Shown in pieces: positions 32,068 to 39,903 of a stretch of DNA of 41,069 bases (the first letter of the stretch is position 1; each line of letters begins with the position of its first letter). The DNA is taken from NCBI RefSeq assembly GCF_000312005.1, contig NZ_HE978588.1, positions 307,483-348,551 on the forward strand, written 5' to 3'. A program made the translations under genes and the position numbers. This stretch comes from Cellulomonas massiliensis JC225. GTDB taxonomy: Bacteria; Actinomycetota; Actinomycetes; Actinomycetales; Cellulomonadaceae. Below the pieces are notes generated by a model. That model was not told where the DNA came from. It made no database searches and worked only from the letters and a program-made list of their open reading frames with translations.

Positions 32068-33092
32068 GCCGCCACCCCCGCCGCCCGGGCCGCATCGGAC
32101 TCCGCCGCGTCGAGGCTGCGCCCCGTGTGCCGCAGGTACACGTCGTCCAGGCTCGGACGCGACAGGCCCGCGGTCCGGACCTCGACGGCCGCCGCGTCCA
32201 GCGCCGCGAGCAGCGCCGGCAGCGTGCCCGCCCCGGACGCCGCGCGCGCCCGCAGGACCCGCCCGTCGGGCCGCACCTCGACGACGCCCGGTACCCGCCG
32301 CGCGGCCTCGACCGCGCGGGCCAGGGCCGCCTCGTCGGCGACCTCGACCGTCAGCCCGTCGCCGTGCAGCGCGTCCTTGAGCTCGTCGGGCGTGCCCGTG
32401 ACGACGGAGCGGCCGCGGTCGACGATGACGACCCGGTCGGCGAGCCGGTCGGCCTCGTCGAGGTAGTGGGTCGTCAGCAGGACGGTCATGCGCTCGACGG
32501 ACGCGAGGCGCGCGATCTCGGCCCACAGCGCCGCGCGGGAGTCCGGGTCGAGGCCCGTCGTGGGCTCGTCGAGGAACAGCACCTGCGGTCGGTGCACGAG
32601 GCCCATGGCCACGTCGAGCTTGCGTGCCATGCCCCCGGACCACGTCCGGACGAGCCGGTGGGCGGCGTCGGCGACGCCGAACCGCTCGAGCAGCTCGTCC
32701 GCGCGCGCTGCAGCCGCGCGGGCCCCGAGGCCCTGGAGCCGGGCGGCCAGGACGAGGTTCTCCCGCCCGGTCCCCATCGGGTCGGTGACGGGGCGCTGGG
32801 CGACGTACCCGATCGCGCGCCGGACGGCGGCGGGCTCCCGGCTGACGTCGTGCCCCGCGACGACGGCGGTGCCGCTGTCGGGGCGGGTCAGCGTGGCGAG
32901 CACCCGCACGGTCGTGGACTTGCCGGCGCCGTTGGGCCCGAGGAGGCCGAGGACGGTGCCGGCGCCGACCCGCAGGTCGAGCCCGTCGAGCGCGCGGACG
33001 GCCGGGGCCCCTCGGCTCCCGCGGTAGGTCTTGGTCAGGCCGGCGACGTCGATCGCGACGCCCCCGCCCGACCGGTCGGTCGTGACGGACAT
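32064..33092 (-). CDS. ABC transporter ATP-binding protein (DrrA-like)
   Basis: 342 aa. Walker A is LLGPNGAGKSTTVRVL, the signature WSGGMARKLDVAM, Walker B VLFLDEPTTGLDP and the switch His LLTTHYLDEAD. The long C-terminal domain (about 110 residues, ending SLDDVYLRHTGRSL) is the hallmark of the DrrA/daunorubicin-resistance group. ATG 33092 follows AGGAGGAGAC. It lies downstream of the PadR operon, and PadR proteins often control such exporters. Confidence 0.94.
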   Translation of the reverse strand: MSVTTDRSGGGVAIDVAGLTKTYRGSRGAPAVRALDGLDLRVGAGTVLGLLGPNGAGKSTTVRVLATLTRPDSGTAVVAGHDVSREPAAVRRAIGYVAQRPVTDPMGTGRENLVLAARLQGLGARAAAARADELLERFGVADAAHRLVRTWSGGMARKLDVAMGLVHRPQVLFLDEPTTGLDPDSRAALWAEIARLASVERMTVLLTTHYLDEADRLADRVVIVDRGRSVVTGTPDELKDALHGDGLTVEVADEAALARAVEAARRVPGVVEVRPDGRVLRARAASGAGTLPALLAALDAAAVEVRTAGLSRPSLDDVYLRHTGRSLDAAESDAARAAGVAA

Positions 33093-33174
33093 GTCTCCTC
33101 CTGGGTCGGAGGGTCCGGCGCACGCCCCTACTCTGGGTGTGCGTCTCGCGGTTCGTGCACCGGACCCGAGCCAC

Positions 33175-33206
33175 CGGTCCCGGGCGATGGCAGTCGCCCG
33201 GGACCG
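33175..33206 (-). terminator. Perfect 13-bp hairpin between the PadR operon and the exporter genes
   Basis: Arms CGGTCCCGGGCGA and TCGCCCGGGACCG with a 6-nt loop. It starts 6 nt after the stop of the 303-aa membrane protein gene. It has no T run but is very stable, so it is probably the terminator of the PadR operon. Confidence 0.6.
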
Positions 33207-33211
33207 TCCTG

Positions 33212-34123
33212 TCAGCGGTCGGACGGACCGCTGCTGCCCTGCCCGAACAGCATCCGGGCGAGGACGAGCATCATGACGGCGAAGCCGCCGACGAGCGCGA
33301 GCCAGGACCACGCCCAGCTCACGGCGAACCCCAGCACGACGAACGCGACGAACGCGACGAGCCACGTCACGGCCGTGTAGATCCCGAACCGCGCCGCCGC
33401 CGCCGGGTCCTGCTCGAACCGGTTCTCGGCGGTGAGCTCGCGCTCGGCCTGGCGCGCCCAGGCCTTGGTCCGGTTGGTCTGCGTGGCGCCGAGCGCGGCG
33501 AGCGCGGCGGTCCCGACGACCACCAGCAGGCCGGCGAGCACGTACCACGCGGCGGGCAGCGACAGGGGCGCGACGACGCCCGCGAGCCCGCCGCCCAGGA
33601 CGACGAGGGCAGCCCCGGCCCCGTAGCCGGCCGCGCGGCCGGCCGGCAGCGGGTGGTGCGTCGTGGTCTCCTGCGCGAGCGACGAGCCGGTCACCCACCC
33701 GACGGCGAGAGCCGTCACGGCGACGGCGGCGAGCACGGCGGGCGTCGACGGGTCGAGCACCCCCGCGGCACCGAGCACTCCCGCAGCGAGCGCCGCGAGG
33801 CCCACGAGCGACACGACGACGGCGCCGGCGACGAAGCCGGGCCGCGGGCGGACCCGGTGCACGAGCGCGCCGGAGGCGTAGCGGCGCGCCGACCCGGGAG
33901 CGGCTGCGGCGGCGTCGCCCGCGGCGTCGGCGACGAGGGCGCGCACGTCGCCGAGCTCGTCGAACGCCTGCCGGGCCGCGGCGTCGTCGCTGGCGCCGCC
34001 CGCGACGAGCTCGAGGGCCCGCGCCTCGAGGTTCGCGCGGATCTCCTCCTTGAGGTCCTGGACCTCGGGCGTGAGGTCGACGCCGTCGAACGCGTCGTCG
34101 AGCAGGCGGTGCACGCTGGTCAT
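33212..34123 (-). CDS. Permease-prefix (HAAS)-domain membrane protein
   Basis: 303 aa. The first 80 residues (TSVHRLLDDAFDGVDLTPEV, then QDLKEEIRANLEARALELVAG and AFDELGDVRALVADAAGD) form the helical HAAS/permease-prefix domain that accompanies PadR regulators. Seven or so membrane helices follow in pairs, separated by a cytosolic TNRTKAWARQAERELTAEN stretch. The start overlaps the padR stop (ATGA). It is probably a membrane partner or target of PadR signalling; the exact role is unknown. Confidence 0.85.
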   Translation of the reverse strand: MTSVHRLLDDAFDGVDLTPEVQDLKEEIRANLEARALELVAGGASDDAAARQAFDELGDVRALVADAAGDAAAAAPGSARRYASGALVHRVRPRPGFVAGAVVVSLVGLAALAAGVLGAAGVLDPSTPAVLAAVAVTALAVGWVTGSSLAQETTTHHPLPAGRAAGYGAGAALVVLGGGLAGVVAPLSLPAAWYVLAGLLVVVGTAALAALGATQTNRTKAWARQAERELTAENRFEQDPAAAARFGIYTAVTWLVAFVAFVVLGFAVSWAWSWLALVGGFAVMMLVLARMLFGQGSSGPSDR

Positions 34124-34521
34124 CGGTCGGAGCCCTTCGTGGCGGGGGTCGTGAGGGGGCCGGCCTGCTCGAGGAGCGCGTCGATGACGTCGCGCGTGGC
34201 GACCCAGGCGGCGACGTTGCGGCGGAAGACCGCCCGGCCGGCGTCGGTGATCCGGTAGTACTTGCGACGACCGCCCTGCGACTCGTCGCCCCAGTACGCC
34301 TCGACCAGGCCGTCCTGCGTGAGGCGCCGGTACGTCGCGTAGAGGGTCGCCTCCTTGATCTCGTGGGCGCCGCCGGTCGCGTCGCGGATCGCCTTGTAGA
34401 TCTCGAAGCCGTACCGGTCCCCGCGCCGCAGCGTGGCGAGCACGATCGTGTCGGTGTGGCCGCGCAGGAGGTCCGCCGAGAACGCGTCGTCGGCCGGCGG
34501 CGGGACGGAGTGCTGCATCAC
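34120..34521 (-). CDS. PadR family transcriptional regulator
   Basis: 133 aa. The winged helix has DTIVLATLRRGDRYGFEIYKAI, then the recognition region EATLYATYRRLTQDGLVEAYWG and the wing QGGRRKYYRITDAGR. The C-terminal helix for dimerisation is short, as in the PadR-s2 group. GTG 34521 has TACAGT 7 nt upstream; ATG 34518 is next to it. It is cotranscribed with the HAAS membrane protein and probably self-repressed. Ligands of this family are often antimicrobial or aromatic compounds. Confidence 0.93.
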   Translation of the reverse strand: MMQHSVPPPADDAFSADLLRGHTDTIVLATLRRGDRYGFEIYKAIRDATGGAHEIKEATLYATYRRLTQDGLVEAYWGDESQGGRRKYYRITDAGRAVFRRNVAAWVATRDVIDALLEQAGPLTTPATKGSDR

Positions 34522-34528
34522 GCCGATT

Positions 34529-34550
34529 ACTGTATCTGATCAACTACTGG
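34529..34550 (-). promoter_or_regulatory. padR promoter and likely operator
   Basis: The -10 TACAGT (34529-34534) lies inside an AT-rich stretch with TGATCA at its centre and AGTA repeated on either side. Such a low-GC patch is rare in this window and is where a self-regulating PadR would bind. No clean PadR consensus can be assigned. Confidence 0.4.
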
Positions 34551-34580
34551 ATGACAACGAAGCCCACGAGTCCGACCCCG

Positions 34581-35195
34581 TCAGAGCGGACGGACCGGCT
34601 GACGGAGCAGGGTGCGGAGCCGCTCCGGCGCCGTCCGTCGCGCGTCGCTGAGGTACACCTCGTGGTGCCGCCCGGTCATCCTCAGGCCGTGCTCGGGGAC
34701 GAACCGCTCGTGCAGCTCCGCGAGCACGGGCCCCTCGTCGTCGTACGGGCCGACGTGCAGGGTCTGCGCGCACAGGCCCTCGTCCAGCGCCTCGAGGCGG
34801 ACCGCGTCGAGCAGCGGCGCCCCGCCCTTGCGGGCCACCGTGGACCGCGCGGCCTCGACGTGCTCCGCGGCCAGCCAGTCGGGCACGAGCACGAGGAGGG
34901 TCCACGCCCACCGGCCCTTGTCGCGCGCACCGGTGAACACCGCCATGTCGTCGGCCCACCACAGGCCCTCCAGCGGCGGCACCGTGTAGTCCCGCCCGAG
35001 CTCGCGCCTGCTGAGGAACTTCAGGGCGTAGGCGAGCGGGTACAGCGACGCGAGCGCGTCCTGGTACCCGGGTGCGGTGTTGGGGTCCCCGTGACCGTCG
35101 ACCGCGAGGTACTGCAGCGGCGGCACGGTGACGAGCTCGAGCACGCCCCGGCGCGCGGAGTACGAGGCGATCTCCTTCCTGAGGTCCGCCTTCAC
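34581..35195 (-). CDS. GyrI-like small-molecule-binding domain protein
   Basis: 204 aa. It begins VKADLRKEIASYSARRGVLELV and has VPPLQYLAVDGHGDPNTAPGYQ, the GyrI-like (PF06445) opening in stand-alone proteins. The fold continues to QTLHVGPYDDEGPVLAELHERF and GRHHEVYLSDARRT, the usual end pattern. Relatives bind small hydrophobic or cationic compounds or hydrolyse some of them. GTG 35195 overlaps the stop of the DinB-like gene (GTGA). Confidence 0.87.
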   Translation of the reverse strand: MKADLRKEIASYSARRGVLELVTVPPLQYLAVDGHGDPNTAPGYQDALASLYPLAYALKFLSRRELGRDYTVPPLEGLWWADDMAVFTGARDKGRWAWTLLVLVPDWLAAEHVEAARSTVARKGGAPLLDAVRLEALDEGLCAQTLHVGPYDDEGPVLAELHERFVPEHGLRMTGRHHEVYLSDARRTAPERLRTLLRQPVRPL

Positions 35196-35785
35196 GAGCC
35201 GGTCGACGCGCGCCCGGGGCGGGGGTACAGCGCCGGCAGCTCGGGGGCGTCCTCGCCGACGAGGCCGTCGATCGCCTCCCGGTAGAGGTCCGCGTGCCCG
35301 ACGTGCCGGGCGTACTCCTCGACGAGGTCGACGAGGATCCGCCGCAGCGTCGGCAGCTCGCCCGTGTACCCGGGCGGCGCCCACACCGAGCGACGGTCGA
35401 GCCCGCCGTCGGCGAGCGCGACCGCGACGTCCTGCCGGGCACGCACCACCGACCGGCGCCACAGCGCGTAGATCTCGTCGGGCTCGTCCTGCGCCGCCGA
35501 GGTCCACGGCCACCGGGGCTCGGCGTCCCAGTCGACCTCGTCCCACGGCGCGCCCGGCGGGCGGCCCAGCAGCCGGGTGCCGAACCACAGCTCCTCGGCG
35601 AACGCGAGGTGCTTGACGATCCCGCCCAGCGTCATGCTCGACGCGGCGACCGTGCGGCGCAGCGCGGCGGCGTCCAGGCCGCCGACCTTCCACGCGAAGG
35701 TCGCCCGCTGCCGCTCCAGCGAGCCGAGCAGCGTCGCGACCTCGTCGCCCGCGACGGGCGGCTCCACCAGCTCGTCCTCGGCCAT
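35192..35785 (-). CDS. DinB/DUF664 family protein
   Basis: 197 aa. It has the four-helix DinB fold: LLGSLERQRATFAWKVGGLDAAAL, MTLGGIVKHLAFAEELWF with the first metal His, and VDLVEEYARHVGHADLYREAIDG with the HxxHxD pair. These three histidines match the metal site of mycothiol- or bacillithiol-dependent transferases, so a thiol-transfer role is possible. It is coupled to the GyrI-like gene, which suggests joint detoxification. ATG 35785 has GGGGGAG 6 nt upstream. Confidence 0.88.
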   Translation of the reverse strand: MAEDELVEPPVAGDEVATLLGSLERQRATFAWKVGGLDAAALRRTVAASSMTLGGIVKHLAFAEELWFGTRLLGRPPGAPWDEVDWDAEPRWPWTSAAQDEPDEIYALWRRSVVRARQDVAVALADGGLDRRSVWAPPGYTGELPTLRRILVDLVEEYARHVGHADLYREAIDGLVGEDAPELPALYPRPGRASTGS

Positions 35786-35834
35786 CGGCTCCCCCTCGAC
35801 TCCCGCTCGACGCGCGCCCGACCTCTCGCGCCGC

Positions 35835-35840
35835 ACGCTA
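35835..35840 (-). promoter_or_regulatory. -10 element of the DinB/GyrI operon
   Basis: TAGCGT on the minus strand, about 49 nt before ATG 35785. Confidence 0.4.
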
Positions 35841-35869
35841 GGCCCGGCCACCGACACGGGGCGGACGCC

Positions 35870-36304
35870 TCAGCCGGGGCGCGACGCGTGACCCGGACGG
35901 CCGTGCGTGCGGGTGCGCTCCTTGAGCTGCGACTCGTACACGTGCCGGCGCCCGCCGACGAGCCGGTCGCGCAGGCGGGCCTCCGCGTCCGCGAACGTCC
36001 GGTAGTAGCCGTCGTCGAACTCCTCGACGACCTGGAACGTCCAGCGCCCGTCGAGCACGTTGCGGCCGACGACCTCGGAGCGCAGCTCGTCGGCCAGCTG
36101 CGCCTCCCCCGCCTCCTCCAGCCGGTCCAGCGCCTCGGCGAGCTCGAGGTCGGCCCGGCCCACGAGGCGGTGGAAGGCGTAGAGCATGCCGCGGGCCTGC
36201 TCGACCACCTCGAACGCGGCGGTCACCCCGCCGACGGCCTCGACGACGGCGTCGCTCACGCCGTCCGGGGGGAGGTGCTCCGCGTCGGGCCGGTCGTCCG
36301 TCAT
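35870..36304 (-). CDS. Conserved hypothetical protein
   Basis: 144 aa, not recognised. It is predicted largely helical and soluble: AAFEVVEQARGMLYAFHRLVG, ELAEALDRLEEAGEAQLADEL, then DGRWTFQVVEEFDDGYYRTF. The C-terminus is strongly basic (RHVYESQLKERTRTHGRPGH), which could bind nucleic acid. ATG 36304 has CACCAT 6 nt upstream. It is divergent from the GAF-PP2C operon. The 84-nt gap to the DinB gene downstream holds only that gene's promoter. Confidence 0.68.
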   Translation of the reverse strand: MTDDRPDAEHLPPDGVSDAVVEAVGGVTAAFEVVEQARGMLYAFHRLVGRADLELAEALDRLEEAGEAQLADELRSEVVGRNVLDGRWTFQVVEEFDDGYYRTFADAEARLRDRLVGGRRHVYESQLKERTRTHGRPGHASRPG

Positions 36305-36310
36305 GAGCCC

Positions 36311-36316
36311 ATGGTG
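36311..36316 (-). promoter_or_regulatory. -10 element of a leaderless promoter for the 144-aa hypothetical gene
   Basis: CACCAT on the minus strand, 6 nt before ATG 36304. Confidence 0.35.
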
Positions 36317-36433
36317 GGCGGACCGGGGTCCCCGCGCGCGCCGAGCGGGGCGTCGAGGACGACACCGCGCCGCGCGGCCGGTCGGTCCGCGCGGAGGACA
36401 CCCGTCCAGGTGGAAGGCCTGCCGGGCCCCGGT

Positions 36434-36439
36434 TACGGT
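36434..36439 (+). promoter_or_regulatory. -10 element of a leaderless promoter for the partner-switching operon
   Basis: TACGGT, 7 nt before ATG 36447. Confidence 0.45.
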
Positions 36440-36446
36440 CGGCCGC

Positions 36447-37637
36447 ATGGCGGTGGACACGGAGGACGCGCGGCTGGTCGCGCTGCAGCGGCTGGGCATG
36501 CTCGACACCCCGCCGGAGGAGCGCTTCGACCGCGTCGTCCGGCTGGCGCAGCAGCTGTTCGACGTCCCGACCGCGTTCGTCTCGCTCGTCGACCGTGACC
36601 GGCTCTTCTACAAGGCCAAGGTCGGCCTGGAGCAGGACGAGGCGCCGCGCGACACGTCCTTCTGCCGCCTGACGATCGAGCAGCCGGAGACGTTCGTCGT
36701 CGAGGACGCCACCGCCGACCCCCGGTTCGAGGACAACCCGTGGGTCGTCGACGACCCGCACCTGCGGTTCTACGCGGGGCACCCGCTCGTCGCCCCCGGC
36801 GGCCACCGGGTGGGCACCCTCTGCCTCATGGACGTGCGGCCCCGCGCGTTCGGCGCGCAGGACGCGGTGCTGCTGCGCGACCTCGCGTCCTGGGTGGAGC
36901 AGGAGCTCGTCGTCGACGACGAGCTGCAACGGGCGGCGCAGGTGCAGGCCCGGCTGCTGCCCCGGTCCGTGCCGGACGTCCCGGGCTACGGCGTCGCCGG
37001 CGCGTGCCTGCCCGCGCGCGGGGTGGGCGGCGACTTCTTCGACTGGGCGCTCGCCCCCGACGGGCTGACGTTCACGCTCGCCGACGTCATGGGCAAGGGC
37101 GGCGCCGCGGCCATCATCGCCGCGACGGTCCGCGCGGTCCTGCGGGCGGCGTCGCGGCGCGGCTCGGTGGCCGACGCCGTCGCGACGGCGGAGGAGAGCC
37201 TCGCGCTCGACCTGTCCGGCACCTCGATGTTCGCGACGGCCTTCCACGCCCACCTCGACCCCGCCTCGGGTGCGGTCGACTACGTCGACGCGGGGCACGG
37301 CCTGGCGCTCGTCGTCCACCCCGACGGGCGCACCACCCGGCTGGAGGCCGGGGGGCCGCCGCTGGGCTTCGCCGCCGCGCTCGACCCCGAGGCCCCGCCG
37401 CCGCCGCGCGACGCCGCGCGCGTCGTGCTCGGGCCCGGGGACCTGCTCGTCACGTTCAGCGACGGCGTCCTCGACGTGCTCGACGGCACGGTCGCCTCGG
37501 TGGACGAGGTCGCCCGCGGCCTCGCCGGCGCGCGCAGCGCCGCCGACGCCGTCGACCGCGTGCTCGCCGTGGCCCGCGGCGCCGCGGACCGCCCCGACGA
37601 CCTCACCGTCGTCGCCGTCCACCGCGAGGCCCCGTGA
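36447..37637 (+). CDS. GAF-domain PP2C (SpoIIE/RsbU-type) serine phosphatase
   Basis: 396 aa. The GAF domain (residues about 15-155) starts VALQRLGMLDTPPEERFDRV, an opening typical of sensory GAF domains, and has FYAGHPLVAPGGHRVGTLCLMD. The SpoIIE phosphatase (about 165-395) has the Mg-binding acids in ARGVGGDFFDW, LADVMGKGGAAA, VDAGHGLAL, TFSDGVLDVLDG and PDDLTVVAVH. It should dephosphorylate the STAS protein encoded two genes downstream, with its activity set by the GAF ligand. Its stop overlaps the glycosyltransferase start (GTGA). Confidence 0.92.
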   Translation: MAVDTEDARLVALQRLGMLDTPPEERFDRVVRLAQQLFDVPTAFVSLVDRDRLFYKAKVGLEQDEAPRDTSFCRLTIEQPETFVVEDATADPRFEDNPWVVDDPHLRFYAGHPLVAPGGHRVGTLCLMDVRPRAFGAQDAVLLRDLASWVEQELVVDDELQRAAQVQARLLPRSVPDVPGYGVAGACLPARGVGGDFFDWALAPDGLTFTLADVMGKGGAAAIIAATVRAVLRAASRRGSVADAVATAEESLALDLSGTSMFATAFHAHLDPASGAVDYVDAGHGLALVVHPDGRTTRLEAGGPPLGFAAALDPEAPPPPRDAARVVLGPGDLLVTFSDGVLDVLDGTVASVDEVARGLAGARSAADAVDRVLAVARGAADRPDDLTVVAVHREAP

Positions 37638-39571
37638 GCCGCCTGCTGCTCCTGCGCGTCGTCGCCACGCTGACGATCGTGCTCGGGGTGAACTACGTCG
37701 TCTGGCGCTGGCTGGAGTCGGTGAACTGGTCCGCCTGGTGGATCGCGGTGCCCCTCGTGCTCGCGGAGACGTACAGCGTCGTCGACGTCACGCTCTTCGG
37801 GCTCACGATGTGGCGCGCGCGCACCCGGCCGGCGCCGCCCGCCCCCGGGCCGGGGCTCACGGTCGACGTCTTCGTCACGACGTACGACGAGCCGGTCGAC
37901 CTCGTCCTGCGCACCGCCGAGGCGGCACGCGACCTCCGGTACCCGCACCGCACCTGGGTGCTGGACGACGGCGCGCGCCCGGAGCTGGCGGCCGCCGCCG
38001 CGGACGCCGGCGTGGGCTACCTCGTCCGGACGGCCGACTGGGAGGGCCGCAACCGGCACGCCAAGGCCGGCAACCTCAACAACGCCCTGTTCCAGACGGA
38101 CGGGGAGTTCCTGGTGGTGCTCGACGCGGACCAGATCCCGGACCCCGAGCTCCTCCACCGCACCCTCGGCTACTTCTCCGACCCGCAGGTCGCGCTGGTC
38201 CAGACTCCCCAGTACTTCACCAACGTGCCCGAGGCCGACCCCCTCGGCAGCCAGGCGCCGCTCTTCTACGGTCCGATCCAGCAGGGCAAGGACGGCTGGA
38301 ACGCGGCCTTCTTCTGCGGCTCCAACGCCGTGCTGCGGCGCGAGGCGCTCATGCAGCTCGGCCTCGTCGGGTACGTCCGGGCCACCGACCAGGCGGTGCG
38401 CGAGGCGCTGCGTGCGTCCCGCACGGTGCTCGCCCGCGCCCGGCGCCGGGCCGACGACCCGCGGGTCGCGGCGGCCGTCGACGAGGTGAGCTCGGCGGCG
38501 CGCTCGTCGCTCGCGCTGCTCGACGCGGGCGAGCCGCTGGCCGACGTGACCTACGCCTTCCAGCGCCGGGTCGACGAGGTGTCCGCGGCGGTCGTCGGGA
38601 CCGACGTGGCGGCCATGCGCGCGGACCTCGAGGCGATCGGCGCGTGGCCCGTCGAGACCGACAGCGAGCTCGGCGCACCGGTCGTGGACGAGGAGGCGCT
38701 CGCCCGGCTCACCGACCGCGAGTGGTCCCCGCTCGGCGCGCTCGCGTCCGTGCAGGCGCTCGTGCGGGCCGTCGACGTCGACCGTGCCGACGAGGCGCAG
38801 CCCGTCATGCCCGTCGCGACGCTGTCCGTCACCGAGGACATGGCGACCGCGATGCGGCTGCACGCGCTGGGGTGGCGGACCGTGTACCACCACGAGCGCC
38901 TCGCGCACGGGCTCGCGCCGGAGGACCTCGGGACGATGATCACCCAGCGCCTGCGCTGGGCGCAGGGGACCATGCAGGTGTTCCTGCAGGAGAACCCGCT
39001 GCGCGTGCCCGGCCTGCGGTTCGGGCAGCGCCTCATGTACCTCGCCACGATGTGGAGCTACCTGTCGGGCTTCGCGGCCGTGGTCTACCTGGCGGCGCCG
39101 ATCATCTTCCTGTGCTTCGGCGTGCTGCCGGTGACGGCGTGGACGTGGGACTTCTTCGCGCGGTTCCTGCCGTTCCAGCTCGCGAGCCAGGTGCTCTTCC
39201 TGGTCGCGGCGCGCGGGATCCGGACGTGGCGCGGGCAGCAGTACAGCCTCGCGCTGTTCCCGGTCTGGATCCGGGCGACGTGGACCGCGGCGGCGAACGT
39301 CTGGTTCGGGCGACCGCTCGGCTTCGCCGTGACGCCCAAGGTCCGTCAGGACGGGCGCGGGTCGTGGCGGCTCGTCCTCCCCCAGCTGGTCGCCATGGGC
39401 GCCCTCGTCGTCGCCGCCGTGGTCGGGATCGCGCGCTGGGGGCTCGGCTACGCGCCGTGGGTGGGCACGTGGGTGAACCTGCTGTGGGTCGCCTACGACC
39501 TGGTCGTGCTCAGCGTGATCGTGCAGGCGCTCCGGTACCGCGGGTACACGGGCGCGGAGAGGATGGGCTGA
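37634..39571 (+). CDS. Cellulose-synthase-like family 2 glycosyltransferase, membrane-bound
   Basis: 645 aa. Two N-terminal helices are followed by the GT2 catalytic domain: VDVFVTTYDEPVDL, LDADQIPDPE, FFCGSNAVLRREAL (Cys228 region), SVTEDMATAMRLH (Thr400-Glu401-Asp402) and QRLRWAQGTMQVF (Gln438). These are the D, DxD, TED and QxxRW motifs of BcsA-type processive synthases. Four or five C-terminal helices form the channel. No PilZ domain is visible. Between the GSNA and TED motifs there are about 150 extra, mostly helical and charged residues; BcsA has about 30 there. It probably makes an exopolysaccharide. It sits inside a partner-switching operon, overlapping both neighbours. Confidence 0.9.
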   Translation: MSRLLLLRVVATLTIVLGVNYVVWRWLESVNWSAWWIAVPLVLAETYSVVDVTLFGLTMWRARTRPAPPAPGPGLTVDVFVTTYDEPVDLVLRTAEAARDLRYPHRTWVLDDGARPELAAAAADAGVGYLVRTADWEGRNRHAKAGNLNNALFQTDGEFLVVLDADQIPDPELLHRTLGYFSDPQVALVQTPQYFTNVPEADPLGSQAPLFYGPIQQGKDGWNAAFFCGSNAVLRREALMQLGLVGYVRATDQAVREALRASRTVLARARRRADDPRVAAAVDEVSSAARSSLALLDAGEPLADVTYAFQRRVDEVSAAVVGTDVAAMRADLEAIGAWPVETDSELGAPVVDEEALARLTDREWSPLGALASVQALVRAVDVDRADEAQPVMPVATLSVTEDMATAMRLHALGWRTVYHHERLAHGLAPEDLGTMITQRLRWAQGTMQVFLQENPLRVPGLRFGQRLMYLATMWSYLSGFAAVVYLAAPIIFLCFGVLPVTAWTWDFFARFLPFQLASQVLFLVAARGIRTWRGQQYSLALFPVWIRATWTAAANVWFGRPLGFAVTPKVRQDGRGSWRLVLPQLVAMGALVVAAVVGIARWGLGYAPWVGTWVNLLWVAYDLVVLSVIVQALRYRGYTGAERMG

Positions 39572-39903
39572 TGGAGATCGAGACCGACCTGCGAGCGGAC
39601 GCCGCCGTCCTGCGCCCGGCGGGCCGCCTGACGATGGTGACGGCCGGCGAGCTGCGCGCGCGCATCGACGAGACGGTCGCCGGCGGGCACCGCGTCGTGG
39701 TGCTCGACCTGGCCGACACCACGTTCATGGACTCCTCGGGCCTCGGAGCGCTCGTCGGCGGGCTCCGGGCGACCCGCGTGGCCGGCGGCGACCTGCGCCT
39801 CGCGTGCGCGGGGGCGCAGGTCCGCACGGTCCTGCAGCTCACGACGATGGACCGGGTGCTGCGCCCCTACGACACGGTCGAGGACGCGCTGCGTGCCTCC
39901 TGA
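39571..39903 (+). CDS. STAS-domain anti-sigma-factor antagonist
   Basis: 110 aa. It has the SpoIIAA/RsbV fold, with LRPAGRLTMVTAGELRARID, then VVLDLADTTFMDSSGLGALVGG. The phosphorylatable serine lies in DSSG (Ser55/Ser56). It is expected to be phosphorylated by the next gene's kinase and dephosphorylated by the GAF-PP2C protein. The ATG shares one base with the glycosyltransferase stop (TGATG). Confidence 0.93.
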   Translation: MEIETDLRADAAVLRPAGRLTMVTAGELRARIDETVAGGHRVVVLDLADTTFMDSSGLGALVGGLRATRVAGGDLRLACAGAQVRTVLQLTTMDRVLRPYDTVEDALRAS

